This document shows positions 24,221 through 35,794 of a DNA stretch of 64,000 nt, piece by piece (position 1 is the stretch's first letter; every line of letters starts with the position of its first letter). Source of the stretch: Cubamyces lactineus (lineage: Eukaryota; Basidiomycota; Agaricomycetes; Polyporales; Polyporaceae); NCBI GenBank assembly GCA_022376465.1, contig JACDTU010000005.1, positions 918,001 to 982,000 on the forward strand, in the 5' to 3' direction. The notes under the pieces are model-generated. The model made no database searches. It saw only the letters and a program-made list of their open reading frames with translations, and had not been told where the DNA came from. A program made the position numbers and the translations under genes.

Positions 24221-26476
24221 ACGCGCGCGCCCAGTCGGCTATGGTTAGTCGTAGCCGCCCTGACGATCAATTCCTCGGTGCCATGCTCATACTGTACTTT
24301 TGGCAGGCATTGCCCGGGACGCGGTGACAACTCATGTCCGCGCCTGGCAAGCACTGGCACCGAGTGTCGAAGTTCGCGCTTCCGCAAATTTTCACCCCGA
24401 GCCCCCGACCTCTCCCGACGCCTCTTCTTCGTCTGTATGAAGTGCTACCCCAAGTGCTACCAAGCGCGCCTCGAACGACGAACCCTATCTCCTGCTCGTG
24501 TTGTTTGTTCTACTTTTTTTTTTTTTTCACATGGCAACCTTTAGCGTACAACATACCCAGTGGGCCACGCCCACAAGCGGTGCACACAACCCGCTTCGGT
24601 CTTAATCTCGGACTCCGGAACGGACCTCCCCATATGTCTCCCTGCGTTCCCCTTCTTACTCCTTCCTCGCGTGCGGCGACGTGGTGTACCATCCTTCGCG
24701 ATCACATTGCCACCTCCGGACCCATCCTGTTTCCCATGCTTACGACCTCTCATGTCTCCCTCACGTCCCCAGCCCTACCTCTCACCTACACACACGCACA
24801 CGCACGGCTCCGTGCTGGCCATCAGCATCGTTTTCTCCTGCGCAAGGCTCGGAATCGGCCGCTTCCGACTGGCGGAGGGCAGCTCAAGTCCAAGTGTCCG
24901 CGGAAAGCGGATCCACCAAGCCAAGTGCTGTGCCGCTCGATCGCTCGTTTCGTCCAGAGCCCCCTGCCTCTCCCGTGAACCACGAGCTGCGACGCGCTTG
25001 TCCGTCTCACAGCGCAACCACGTTCAACCGCTCCCTCCCCTTGTTCACTCGCCAGATTCAGACGGGCCACCTCCTAACCTCCTATGCGGCTACGCGGATG
25101 CCCGCCCGCCCTCCCCTTTCTCCCTTTCTCCCTTTCTCTGCTCCGCTGGGACCCGATCCCATCCGTCCGCGTGCTCAACCAGCGGCCAGACGCTTTCTGT
25201 TCGCGCACATGGACACTTGAGGGTAGGAGCTTGAAGGAAAGGAAAGGGAAGGGAAGGGTGGTGGGTATATGCGTACCAAAGCTGTCTCGCGCAACAAACT
25301 ACAGTCTACTGATGCTGCTCCCGCTCGAATGTCGTAGTCCTGTGCTTCTTCTGTCCATTTGTATAGTAGCTAGTAGCATCCTCGGTTTTTGGCTCGCAAC
25401 GCGCTCGCAACTCTGCTCTGTATGGTTCCTCTGAGTGTCGTGTGAGATGCGCGCTGCATGATGAGGCGGCTATTTTTGCCTGAAGAAACCTGGCACATGA
25501 ACGTTGTGATACACTGGGCGTTACGAAATTTTTTCGCTGAGTAAATGTGGAGGAAAGTTGAACGTGTGCACCAGATTTGCACCAGATATGTATCGCGGCA
25601 AAGCAATGCAAAAGAATATGAAACTTTGAAATTCTGAAATCATTGTTCCATCTTTGACACGAGCGCTTACCGTAAACGGGCGCCAATTGGGCACAATTCG
25701 CTCAGCGCAGGCCTCAGATATAACCTTCTAATTCACTTTGGTCATGCTTATTTAAGTGGGATTCATGTATGTCCAAAAATATATTTGATTGTAATTGTAC
25801 AAGGACAAAAGGCTATACGTATTCAACAGGGTGTGCACGTACTACTGGAGTCTGAGAATTGGGTTCATAGCCTACCTCGCCAGCAATCTGTTCAAACAAC
25901 ACTGAGTGAGCGCATATATTGATCACGAAGAAACTACTCACGTGATTACCTTGAAGCCGCCGCTAAGGTTAGATTTTCGAGTCCTAGTGACTATATGCAG
26001 TATCTGGGAGGTCGGGCGGGGTTAATCAACATCTGTATTCACTATAGGTGAATGTCTTCACTGACATACCTGTGCTATATGCTGGCCTCAAGAGTTCTAA
26101 GACGTCGCATTCACAGTCGCCAGTGATGGAAGGAAGAGAAGAGTGAATAGTTGGCGGACGAAGAGTTGACTCGGTTTTAAGGACAACTGCATTTGTTGGA
26201 ACTCCGACCGACGTAGAGCGAAGACTATGACATATGATCAAACCATATATGCTCGATTGAGGGAGGCTTCGAGGACTTGTTGCTTTGGGGAGGAATATTA
26301 CCTTTGCACGGGTCAAAGACGACGTAAATACAGAGTGCAGTAAAGATTGAGCAAAAGTGGAGTAATAGATGGAAATTGGACTACATTTGTTCTGGGAAAA
26401 TTCGTCGTAACACCCAGTGATATGTTGGCTGCCTCCATTTTGTCAGTCGGCTCGTGGCAAAAACAATTGCTCGTTG
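24221..26476. other. Gene-poor 2.3-kb stretch
   Basis: The 3' flank of the ubiquitin-fold gene, a T-run near 24514-24528, an alternating ac/gc patch near 24789-24804, and a more AT-rich zone from about 25500 to 26460. Open frames to about 25230 are pyrimidine-rich artefacts. No gene seen. Confidence 0.5.
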
Positions 26477-26557
26477 AGGCGCTACCAGGGCTCGAACCTG
26501 GGTTTTGGGAATTTGAGTGATCAGAATCCCAAGTGATAACCACTACACTATAGCGCC
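26477..26557 (-). tRNA. tRNA-Gln(CTG) with a 9-nt intron
   Basis: The minus strand folds into a tRNA. The acceptor stem is GGCGCTA pairing with TAGCGCC; the A box is within TATAGTGTAGTGGTTATC; the T arm contains GGTTCGAGCCC. The anticodon stem TGGGA/TCCCA closes a loop of 16 nt beginning TTCTGA. With the standard intron position after base 37, the anticodon is CTG and the intron is 9 nt (tcactcaaa). The discriminator would be T at 26477, as in many Gln tRNAs. Confidence 0.85.
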
Positions 26558-26850
26558 GTGTCATCGTCCTGCCGCCCGATTTATCTGTGCGTCGGCGTGC
26601 ATCATACATAAACATCTGCGGTGATCCCCAGCTTCCGCTCGGGAAGAGAGGTCTTGAGGCATTACTACTGTTAGGGTTCCGAGATACAAATGATGATTAC
26701 ATGTCATGATAGTCTAAGTCTACTTATGCTAGTTTGTGATCTGTGGTGATACAGTGATACACGTGGAAAACAAAGTCCTTCTACAAGATTATATGCTACT
26801 AGTACGCGCAAGTCTGTCAGAGTCCTCCCGAAGATACCACACTGCCACCG

Positions 26851-28137
26851 TTACACGGGCGACGAGTCGGGGAGGGAGACGACGCTTCGGATCGCGTGCG
26901 TGTCCAAGCCTTCTGAGTCAGGCCGCCCGGCCTCCAGGTCTGGTACTTTGGATGTCGTGTCCTTCTCTACATCATAGTCACCGGGTTGGGCGCCCATGTT
27001 TGTGACGAAGTCGGTTGCGCCCGTGTAGCTAATCGTGGTCGTGAACAAGTTGCTCGAGTCTCTCGTCCATGCGCGTCGCGAGAGGACGCGGAGGGTGATG
27101 AGCAGCGGCGAGATGCACTGAAAAGGTCATAAGTGTGTAGGTGAGCCATGACTACCCTCCTCAGGAATCGCACAAAGGGAGACGTACAGTGAACATAGCA
27201 TAAAACGAGAACCCGATGGAGATATCGCTGCCCATAGCATACGTGACGAGGTACGCGGCGCTGAACACGGTGAACGGGAGCGCGGACTCGATCACGATCG
27301 CCACCGCGCCGATGTAGACCTTGAACTCGTTCGCGAACGCGAGCCGCCGCCCGATGTACAGGATGCGGCCGATGATGAGCGAGGTGACGACGACGTTGAA
27401 CGCGAACGTCGACGCGGTGTACGCCGTGACGAAGATCGTGGCGATCCCGGCGAAGTAGTTGCCGTCCGGGCGGCCGGACTCGTAGAGCAGCCCGATACTG
27501 AAGGCTGGTTATGATTATGGAGTTATGGACGCCGTGAGCAGCGGACTTCGCGTATAGGTAAATTCGATGAGTGCGTACCGAGGGACGCCAGCCACAGGGT
27601 GCTAGGGAAGAGGATGATGCGGCGGCTGTTCCAGATGACGAAACACCTATACACCTGTCACTCTTCTCAGTTAGCACTAGTGGCGAAGAGAGTGCTGATT
27701 GATGACTTTGACACACACCAGGAACGCGTCGTTTAGTAGGTTGCAGACTACGCACGCCGCCATGCCCCACGTCTGGTACCACACGGAACCGAAGTCGATC
27801 CAGTACGCATCGGCGCCGCCAGGGTAGTCGGAGTGCACGATCCACATCATCTCGCCAAAGTACGACTGGGTGGTCCAGAAGATGGTGTTGAGCAGGACGA
27901 GGACGGTGCTGAACGCCATCATGAACTTGTCCATGGGTGTCCACTTTTTACTGCTGCTAAACATGTACCGGAGGACGCGGAAATACAGCACGAGCACAAC
28001 GCCTGTTCATCATTGCCGTTGCAACTGGGTAAGCTCAAGTCGATTGTCTGAGGTGCGAAGGAGCAGGGCGTACCATAGAGAATGGCATTGATGTTGTTCA
28101 TGACGTACATCGCATTTTGAGACGTAGAATTCGCCAT
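26851..28137 (-). CDS. DUF6534-like seven-span membrane protein
   Basis: Integral membrane protein of a large basidiomycete family of unknown role, often compared in topology with 7-TM receptors. The ATG at 28137 gives MANSTSQNAMYVMNN. Hydrophobic segments follow in order: GVVLVLYFRVLRYMF, FMMAFSTVLVLLNTIFW, a loop ending WGMAACVVCNLLNDAFL, VYRCFVIWNSRRIILFP, a helix in TAYTASTFAFNVVVTSLIIG, then YIGAVAIVIESALPFTVFSA and the last helix around CISPLLITLRVLSRR. The cytoplasmic tail is acidic (YDVEKDTTSKVPDLEAGRPD) and ends at 26851. About six exons with short introns. The family assignment rests on the YRC(F/Y)(V/I)(I/V)W signature and helix layout; the function is unknown. Confidence 0.72.
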
Positions 28138-29011
28138 CAGACTATAGTGTAGGGAGTGTGGCGGGATGGTGAGCAGGTACTACACAGACGGTCCGCGAGG
28201 TACCTTTGATGATATATGCCTCGGACACTCTTCGCTGTCGTCATACCACCTCTCCGCGAAGATCCCGCATCTGGTGCGTCTCCGGGAGTGCATTGACCGT
28301 GTAGCCACGCCGTTTGACAGAAACGATGCACGCCCTCGCGCGCCGAGGCACTAGTGCGGAGCTTCCTGCATACAAGCAGCATCTATCGCGGTGGCGCGTA
28401 GCTAAACACGATCCGCTCGCGCACCGACCGGCCACAAGCAGTGCCTGCTGCGCGGCCACACACCATATGTCTGCGAATCACAAGAGGTGCGGTTGCGGTC
28501 GAGCGTACGTGTGTACGTTATCGGGCGCAAATTTTACTCTTCCGGTCGTGCACATTCACCGGGGACTGGCACAGCTTGCCCCGCTGCGCGCTACTCCTGG
28601 CCGAATAGCGTTCGCCGATCTCCACTGCTTCTCCATGGACTCGTGCCCAAGAGACCCAGAGCGCGGCTTAGCCGAGGCGACACATGGTTTTGGCTTCCAT
28701 GCCATGTCAAAATGAGCGCCTACACGGTGCAATACGAGAGGTCAGTTTTGATCTATGCGCCAGGGAGCTCGCGAATGCCGTACTCAATGCGCCCATACTC
28801 TCTACGGACGACGAAGACGGATCATGACTTGAGCTAGCGGTATTGTCCGGTTGTGAGCCCGACGATCTGGCCCAATTGCCGAGAGACGATGTACGGATTT
28901 GCACCCTGAAGGCCTGAAGTTCCGGAGGGCCCGATGCCAGTTCCTAGAATGCGAGACGCTCCAACAACGACGCAGCACTGGTACAAATAGCTCGCGGCGC
29001 CGTCCGTGCTA
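28138..29011. other. Intergenic between two DUF6534-like loci
   Basis: About 870 bp. It includes the promoter of the upstream gene and the 3' flank of the truncated copy. Open frames on both strands show no domain. Confidence 0.5.
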
Positions 29012-29690
29012 CTAAACGGTGCAGTCAGAATTGACGTGATGGGAAGCTAATGGGTCGAAAGACGAGCCAGCCTCGGCTCCCTCTTCAATATCAAAGTCGG
29101 CCTTATGGCCATCCTGTGCCAAGGTGTTCTGTGCCCGGGGAGCGGAGAAGTCGACTGTGGTCAGGAAGCCCGAAGCCTGTTCTTTCCTCCGCGTCCGCCG
29201 CGTCAGTACGCGAAGGGCAATGAGCATGGGCGAGATGGTCTAGAAGCAAGACGCTACGTGAGTGCGCGCTAACCAGGATGCAATCGATGTAGACTGACCG
29301 AAAGCATGGAGTAGCATGAGAACCCGACGGCGACGTCGCTGCCAATCCCGTAGGTAATCATATACGTCATGCTGCCTATCGTGAATGGAAGGGCGGACTT
29401 GATGACGATGGCCATGGCGCCAGTGTACACTCGCCTCCCCTCGTCGGAGAACGTGTAGCGATGGCCCATGTTTATGATGATGAGGGTGGTCACGATGACA
29501 TTGAACGAGAAAGTGAGTGAGTTCCACGCGGTGCCAAATTCGGTGGATGACCCAGCGAAATAGGTTCCGTTCGCGTGGCCAGACTCGTACAACAGCCCGA
29601 GGCAGGCTCCTGCAAGTGGCGACCTCAAGAAGGAATGATCGATCTGTAACAAGATCATCGCGGGGAATATGATGATGTAGGGATAGGCGG
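29012..29690 (-). pseudogene. 5'-truncated DUF6534-like paralog
   Basis: On the minus strand this matches only the second half of the neighbour at 26851-28137: YPYIIIFPAMIL, GLLYESGHANGTYFAG, a helix in FSFNVIVTTLIIINMGHR, YTGAMAIVIKSALPF, ITYGIGSDVAVGFSCY, and after an intron TISPMLIALRVLTRRTRR and an acidic tail ending at 29012. The first four spans and the YRC(F/Y)VIW signature are not found in the 400 bp upstream, which runs straight into the eIF3g 3' end. The frame that remains is open and its intron sites look sound, so the loss of the 5' half may be recent. It could be expressed as a short protein from an internal ATG near 29658, but a truncated copy is more likely. Confidence 0.62.
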
Positions 29691-30060
29691 GATCACCCCG
29701 TGGATATTACCATGGTGAGAGAAGGTATGGGTGGGGAGCAGCAGGTGGTGCTAGATTTGTACTACAGCACTCTGTTATCTTCGCTGCGATACAGTGCACT
29801 TAGAACGGAAATGCTCTCTCAAGAGCATCCAAGTACTCACAGAGCGCTCCGTGGCCCGCGGCTCTTTTGTCTGCTTGAAGCAGGTGGCACTATTCAAGAA
29901 AGGACCTGTCTCTTTCAGTAGCAGCAGAGCGTTCCATCCGAGGAGGTCTGTCGTCATCCTGAAGACGTTTTCGTACAAGCCATCTGCTCAATATACACAC
30001 AACAGCGTGACAATAGACAGACATAGCACAGGACAAGAAAGCAATCTACCGCGAACCGAT
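29691..30060. other. Short intergenic downstream of eIF3g
   Basis: About 370 bp between the eIF3g stop and the truncated membrane-protein copy. A minus-strand open frame at 29775-29978 is not related to either neighbour. No gene called. Confidence 0.5.
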
Positions 30061-31292
30061 CTACCGCTGCTCCCTCGGTTCTGCGAGAAGTGCGATGAGC
30101 ATAATACACGCAGGGCAGGAAGCGCTCATGCAACTTACGTGACCACTGGATGTTGAGAATGAGGTTGTCGTACCCGCGACCGTGCATCTTCTCCATGGCC
30201 TTCTGCGCTGCGGACTTCTCCTCGAAGCTGACGAACGCAAAGCCCTTACCCGCACCCGTCTCACGATCGCGTCCAACGTACACACGCGCGACGCGCCCGA
30301 ACACACCAAAGAGATCGCGGAGGTCGTTCTCCTGGGTGTCTTCCGAGATGTTCGTGACGCGAAGCGTAGGGAGATCGTCGCGTGAACCGCCTGGCCGGCC
30401 CATCGACTCGCCAGGTCCACGTCCGCCGCCACGCATTGAAGGGGGAACGTACTTGCCGCCGGTGCTCGCTGCGGGCGCGGCAGCAGCGGGCTCGGCAGGG
30501 GTTCCAGTATCGTCGAGGCCCAGCGGGGGAGTGTCTATGGAGGATTAGAAGGTATCGACAATCGATATGGCAAGATCATCATACCGGCACCATCGAGACC
30601 AGATAGAGAGTCCTTGTAGGGACATTTTGCGGTGAAGTGATCGCCCTTGCACAACCTACAGACGACCTTTCCAGCACCAGCTTTTGCGAGGTTGGCCTTG
30701 ACGGCCTGCTCCGCGGTCGGTTCAGGCTCAGAGGACTGGCGCGTCACGATGTCAACATAGCACGGAACAGGAAGATTACAGAGATTGGCGTACCTTATTG
30801 CCCGGGCTGAGCTTCAGGTAGACGTTCTCTCCTACGGTCGTCGTTGCACGATCAGGACCAGGCTTGTTGCCCTTCTCTTGGCCGAACTTCGCCCATGTTT
30901 TCCGCTCCGCCACGCTGTGGTCCACGACCGCCTTCTGCAGCACACGCTTAATCTTCTTCGTAACCTACGGAAAGCATCCAGGTGAGCATTGCTATGCAGA
31001 CGTTGTGCGGGTTGAGTGGGACATACCTTGACTTTCTTGCCCTCATCGTTGATAATGTACTCTACGGTAGTACGGACTCCGTTCTCATCAACGTAGTCCT
31101 CAACTTTCTCTTTCGGAGTCTCTGCGTGGTATACTTCAGTGAGTATCGCAGAGCCGGCGTTCGCTTGATCGGACTCACCGAGCTCATCGACATCGTCCGC
31201 CCAGGACGTTTTGGGTGCGCTACGAAAGACAGACATCTAAATTGTGTTGATAATCGGCTAACACATCCAGAGACATACTTTGCAGAGGCCAT
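30061..31292 (-). CDS. TIF35: Eukaryotic translation initiation factor 3 subunit G
   Basis: eIF3g binds the 40S subunit and helps scanning and reinitiation. The ATG at 31292 opens a 14-nt exon (MASA plus two bases), then an intron, then NAPKTSWADDVDELGE from 31219. In order: the eIF3g N-terminal domain (YIINDEGKKVKVTKKIKRVL, VAERKTWAKFGQEKGN), a CCHC zinc knuckle CRLCKGDHFTAKC, a Pro/Ala/Gly linker (KYVPPSMRGGGRG), and an RRM. The RRM has RNP2 LRVTNI and RNP1 GKGFAFVSF. The final exon is only 20 nt (30061-30080): after NLILNIQWS it supplies QPREQR and the TAG, restoring the conserved end of fungal eIF3g. The gene has six exons. It is divergent from COG7, sharing a 305-bp promoter region. Confidence 0.93.
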
Positions 31293-31597
31293 AGTGAGTG
31301 TGCGGGGAAGGGAATGGATGCGCGCTGCTGAATCGGCTCGCAAAGCAAATCGCAAAGCAGTCACGAATTTGTGACACGCTGTGACTGACTCCCGTGACCC
31401 CGCTCCGAGCGGAATGAGCGCGTGCGTCTTCCAAGCTTGTCCTGGTCCAGGTTCTGTTCGTTCAGCAACATTTCTCCTTCGGAGCTGTCCTACCTGACCT
31501 CCTGTAATTGCACTGTACTGCTGGAGACCTTCGGAAACGCTGACGGCGGCACACCAATATCCATCCAATCTGACGGGTACACAAGACACTCCGTGAC
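31293..31597. promoter_or_regulatory. Shared divergent promoter region, eIF3g / COG7
   Basis: 305 bp separate the two start codons, which point away from each other, so both housekeeping genes must draw on this interval. I see no clear TATA box, which would fit constitutive genes. Confidence 0.55.
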
Positions 31598-34476
31598 ATG
31601 GCAGCTCAGACGGAAGCAGCGGGACAGTGAGCAGAAGGTCATAGGCCCGATGCTCCGTTATTGAAATCCTGATTGTAACGTACAGAACGCAGCTGACGGC
31701 AAGGGATGCTGACACCCATGCTCTCGCTTCCTCCTCGGAGCTCCTCACCTCGCTCGAAAACCACTCGGACGTCGTATCCTGGATCAACGATATTCTGGGG
31801 GTGTCGGAAGAGCCTAGTGATGGGGATCGTTCTGCTGCGCTGACTGAACTGGACCGACACGTCTCACACCTAGTTGGTACACTTGAAATCGCTTCTGAGG
31901 ACACCTCTGCGCAGGTCGACAGGCTCATCGAAGACATTTCTCGCGGCGCTTCTCGTCTCACCTATGATCTCCACTTCATGCGGGAGAGCGCGTTGTCTCT
32001 TCAAAGCGTTCTACACAATGTCGAAGGCAAGTCCCAATCGACTCTGGGTGCAGAAACCGATGCAGCGTTGGAGAGGCTGCACTACCTTGACCTCGTAAAG
32101 CGCAACATGGAGGCCACTCGAGAAGTGTTGAGGGAAGCGGAGAGCTGGAGTACCCTGGAGAGCGACGTCACCTCCCTGCTTGGCGAGAAGAGCTACGAGA
32201 AGGCCGCAGAACGGTTATCCGAGGCGTCCAAGAGCATGTCCGTATTCGAGAACACCCCCGAGTACGAGAGCAGACGGACGCTTATGGTCAGCCTCCAAAA
32301 TCAGCTAGAAGCATCTCTCAGTTCGGCTCTAGTCGCAGCTGTCAACTCCCAGGATGTGGCTGTATGCAGAAACTACTTCTCGATATTCCGCAACATCCAG
32401 CGAGAGTCCGAGTTCCGCAACTATTACTATGGTTCGCGGAGGGGACCGCTCGTCGAACAATGGCAGAGTGCACGCCTGCGCGATTGCGATACAGGGTCGC
32501 CTATAGAGCAGTCGACTTTGACGTTCCCGACCTTCCTCCCGACTTTCTACCAATCCTTCCTGGCCATCCTCCAAACTGAGCGAACGTCTGTACCCGCCAT
32601 ATTCCCCGACCCGCGACCGACACTGTCTGCTCTGATCACCTCCACGCTCTCCGCACTACAGCCATCCTTCCCTCAACGACTAGAGGCGATGTCTACCTAC
32701 TACGGCGCAACAGCACTAGCTCACCTCATCTCCGCATACCGCGCCACGGAGGACTTCGCGAATGCTACCGACAAGATCATGGAGAAAGTCAGCTACGCTG
32801 CGCCGGTCTCCTCCGAAGATCAACCTACCCCCGGTCGCCTCCGCCGTCGTTCCTCTGCACGCATGTCGATGTCGATGACCCGTCGCACTCACCGCGCCTC
32901 TATCAGCGGTACCGGCGCGCTGGCGCCGCCTACTCTTGACTGGGATCAGGAGCTGTTCGAGCCCTTTGTGGACTTCCAAGTAGACTACGCTACTCTCGAG
33001 ACACGCTATCTCGAGGACGCGCTCAAAGCTGCGCTGTCTGCCGAATCCCGCGGACGCGTCGATCATGCCCGGCTCTTGCGAGAGCGTGCCGTGGACATCT
33101 TTGGAGTCGCGGAGGAAGCTGTCACGCGCTGTATGGCCTTCACTCACGGCTACGGCGCACTAGGCCTCGTGAAGGCCGTAGACAAGCTCTTCGCTGACTT
33201 CGCCGACGCATCGAAGATCGAGATCCAGTCACGCCGCTCGGGTCAGAGCGGCCAGTCCTTGACTGCGTCAGCCTCGGGCGAGGATCTCTCCGACCTCGAC
33301 TACACCGCGGAAGACTGGGCCGACATCCAGGAGCTGTTGCATTTCCTCGAGGCTGTGCGGACGCTCTTGGACCGCGTGATCATGTTCGAGGGCAAGCTGC
33401 GCTCGACCATCGTGCAGGTGTCGACGACGCTGCGTCAAGCCAGGAACGAGCCGGCGAGCGTATATCTGTCAGGTGCAAGCAGGGGAAAGCTGCAGTTGCT
33501 CATGCAGTCGACATTGAATTCTGCGGAATTACACGAGCTACTAAACAAGGTCGACCCGGAGCCGTCCAGCCAGCCGCCTTCCAGAGGTGATGCATTCCTC
33601 ACACCTACGCCCCCGACACCTGACGCTCGTCGTTCTCCTTGGGTGTTCGCCGTACCCCATCCATCATCAGCTCCGCCGCTTCTAGTAAGTGCTCGCGCCG
33701 CGATCTCAGAGCTCGCCAGGACCTGCCAACAAGCTCTGCAAGACACCATCCTATCTCCCCTTCACAAGTATCTCGCATCCTACGCCTCCTCGTCTCTCTG
33801 GTCCACGCCGGGCGACCCGAAAGCCAAGCGCCCTCTTGCTGGCAGTGCACTCAGCGAGGTGCAAGTGCCCACGTTCTCGCTCTCGCCGAGCAGCACGATG
33901 CAGCACGTTGCCGAGGGTCTGCTGAATCTTCCGCGGTTGTTTGAGGTCTACGCCGACGACGACGCGCTAGCATTCTCACTCGAGACGCTCCCTTTCATTA
34001 GCGCGGAGCTCCTACGTGGTCTCACTGAGCCCCCTCCGCCCGCGGAGCCGACGCTTTCCTCTTCTGGGCTCTCGCACGCCCGACGCTCGCCATCCCTCTC
34101 CCTCAAGGCCGCCGCTGGCTCTACTGGAGCGAGTCCCATCCCTGCACCCGTCCTCACGCCCGAGGCTGTTTCGGCAGCTTGGCTCTCATCGCTCGGCCTC
34201 TCTCTTGTATCTCGCATGACGTCCGACGTGCTCCCGCGCATCGCGAAGCTCACTCCAGCAGGGGCGGCGCAACTCGCATCGGACCTGGGCTATCTCTCGA
34301 ACATCGTGATGGCGCTCAACGTGGAGTCACCTGAGCTAGAAAAGTGGCGAGAGTCTGTCGACTTGGACGACATGGCGGGCAGACAAAAGTTGAAGGAGGC
34401 GAGGGAATCGGGTGCGGCGGGAGAGAAAGAGGATCCGATTTTGTTGACAGTGGCGAAGTTGAGGGGTTGGGTGTAA
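31598..34476 (+). CDS. COG7: Conserved oligomeric Golgi complex subunit 7
   Basis: Subunit of the COG tethering complex in retrograde intra-Golgi vesicle traffic, a peripheral Golgi protein. Exon 1 is 31598-31626 (MAAQTEAAG plus two bases); a 59-nt intron leads to exon 2 at 31686-34476; total 939 residues. The start was chosen because the long frame has no ATG of its own before DVVSWINDILGVSEEP. The Trp-Ile-Asn there is the typical COG7 N-terminus and must be included. Next is a coiled-coil region (LVGTLEIASEDTSAQVDRL, RLTYDLHFMRESALSLQ), then largely helical sequence with two Ser/Pro-rich inserts (about residues 380-410 and 630-680) common in fungal homologs. It ends PILLTVAKLRGWV. No signal peptide or membrane span. 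Confidence 0.85.
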
Positions 34477-35270
34477 CTTTGCGGTGAGCTTGTATACCCT
34501 CATGAGGACTCTGAATTACTCGTTGTCTATGAAGTGATTTCTTGCAGACGGTGCATGCTTGAAATGATATCCCGCGCGCCTTACTACTATCTTCAAGCTC
34601 GACAAATACTTCTGTTATTTCCTCGGACTACACTCGTCCCTGCACTATTCGCGCCCTTGAGCCAGGTATGATGTACCGATATCAAAGGTTTCCAATTGCT
34701 TCGATTCGCTCGTAAGTCATCGTTGGTCGCCTGCGGAAATCCTGGTTTTTTCCCATACACTTGTACTGCTTTGATGATCGCCATTTTTGGGTTCCTGTGA
34801 GCTGCTTTCGCACGGAAGGCTTGTCTCGCGTGGATACTAAGCGCAATTCCCAAATGATCCGTTTGTGCGTTCATTGAGCTTTGTTTTTCTTCGACTCTAA
34901 TTTTCGGCGAGGTACGTCGCCGCACCCTTGTTAGGCGACATCACTGAGCGATAGTGAACCCAGGGCTATCTCTGGACCGCGACGTTGCTTGTGGCATGCA
35001 TGTCTTCGGCCTCAAGCTAGGCATCATCTTGTCGGGTCTTCTGGGAGTCATGAACCGTATGTGCTCCTTGTTTCATCTTCCACTTGGAAAGCTATTCCGA
35101 CTCGTCCTGTTCTTGATGTTTCTGTTATTAACGCTAACAGAGCCGGACCATTTTATATGCGTGTTCGCCTTGGGCCATACCGATGGCTGGTGGGCAGTTT
35201 CTCCGAGCGGTTCGCGTTGTGGTTGATGTTGTGGTTTGCCTTCGCCCTTTTCCTTTCCTTACAATCCAAG
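34477..35270. other. Intergenic downstream of COG7
   Basis: About 800 bp. A plus-strand frame at 34954-35226 is hydrophobic in places but has no recognisable domain. No gene called. Confidence 0.5.
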
Positions 35271-35435
35271 GTTGGAGGCGACGGCATTGACGGTGAACAG
35301 CCACTACCCACAGCGGTACGGGAGTCTTGGCCCACTCAAGGTGCCTGGGGGTGAACCCCGCTTACGGCACTGGAACCAAGACCCACAGCCTGAACGGGGG
35401 CGTTGGCTCGATGACGGTCGCTTTTGCCTCGCAGC
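35271..35435. repeat. Direct repeat unit A
   Basis: About 150 bp that recurs at 35628-35790, roughly 80-85 percent identical by eye. Shared blocks include cccacagcggtacgggag, cccacagcctgaacgggggc and tgacggtcgc..ttgcctcgcagcc. Unit A lacks one base near 35353 relative to unit B (gggggtgaacccc against gggggtcagacccc). I do not recognise the encoded sequence. Confidence 0.75.
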
Positions 35436-35627
35436 CATGGAATGTCCCTCCCATTTTGCCGATGTACTCGCCGGATGTGCCCAGATCGCTGTAGTTGATG
35501 TATGAATCCGCCCGCGGTCGCGTCGATGGGCGCCGACGTTTACGGTGAGCCGCCTCCTCCATCTATCCATGTGACGGTTGGTCATCTGTGTTTGTCGATC
35601 CTCCTAGCACCCGACTACCCACGACCG

Positions 35628-35792
35628 GAGACAGCGGCATTGACGGTGCGGAACCATTGCCCACAGCGGTACGGGAGCCCCAGCCCACTCGAGGCACCTG
35701 GGGGTCAGACCCCGCTTACGGTGCTGGGACTGGGACCCACAGCCTGAACGGGGGCGCCGGCCCAATGACGGTCGCCTTTGCCTCGCAGCCGT
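35628..35792. repeat. Direct repeat unit B
   Basis: Second copy of the unit at 35271-35435. On the plus strand it keeps one frame open across the whole unit (LPTAVREPQPTRGTWGSDPA, then YGAGTGTHSLNGGAG) to a stop near 35794. In the 3' half many A/B differences fall at third codon positions of that frame. This hints that the unit descends from a coding sequence, not identified. Confidence 0.7.
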
Positions 35793-35794
35793 GA

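Noticed and set aside
24514..24530. T-run as a Pol III terminator
   Set aside because: No tRNA or other Pol III gene precedes it; more likely a simple repeat.
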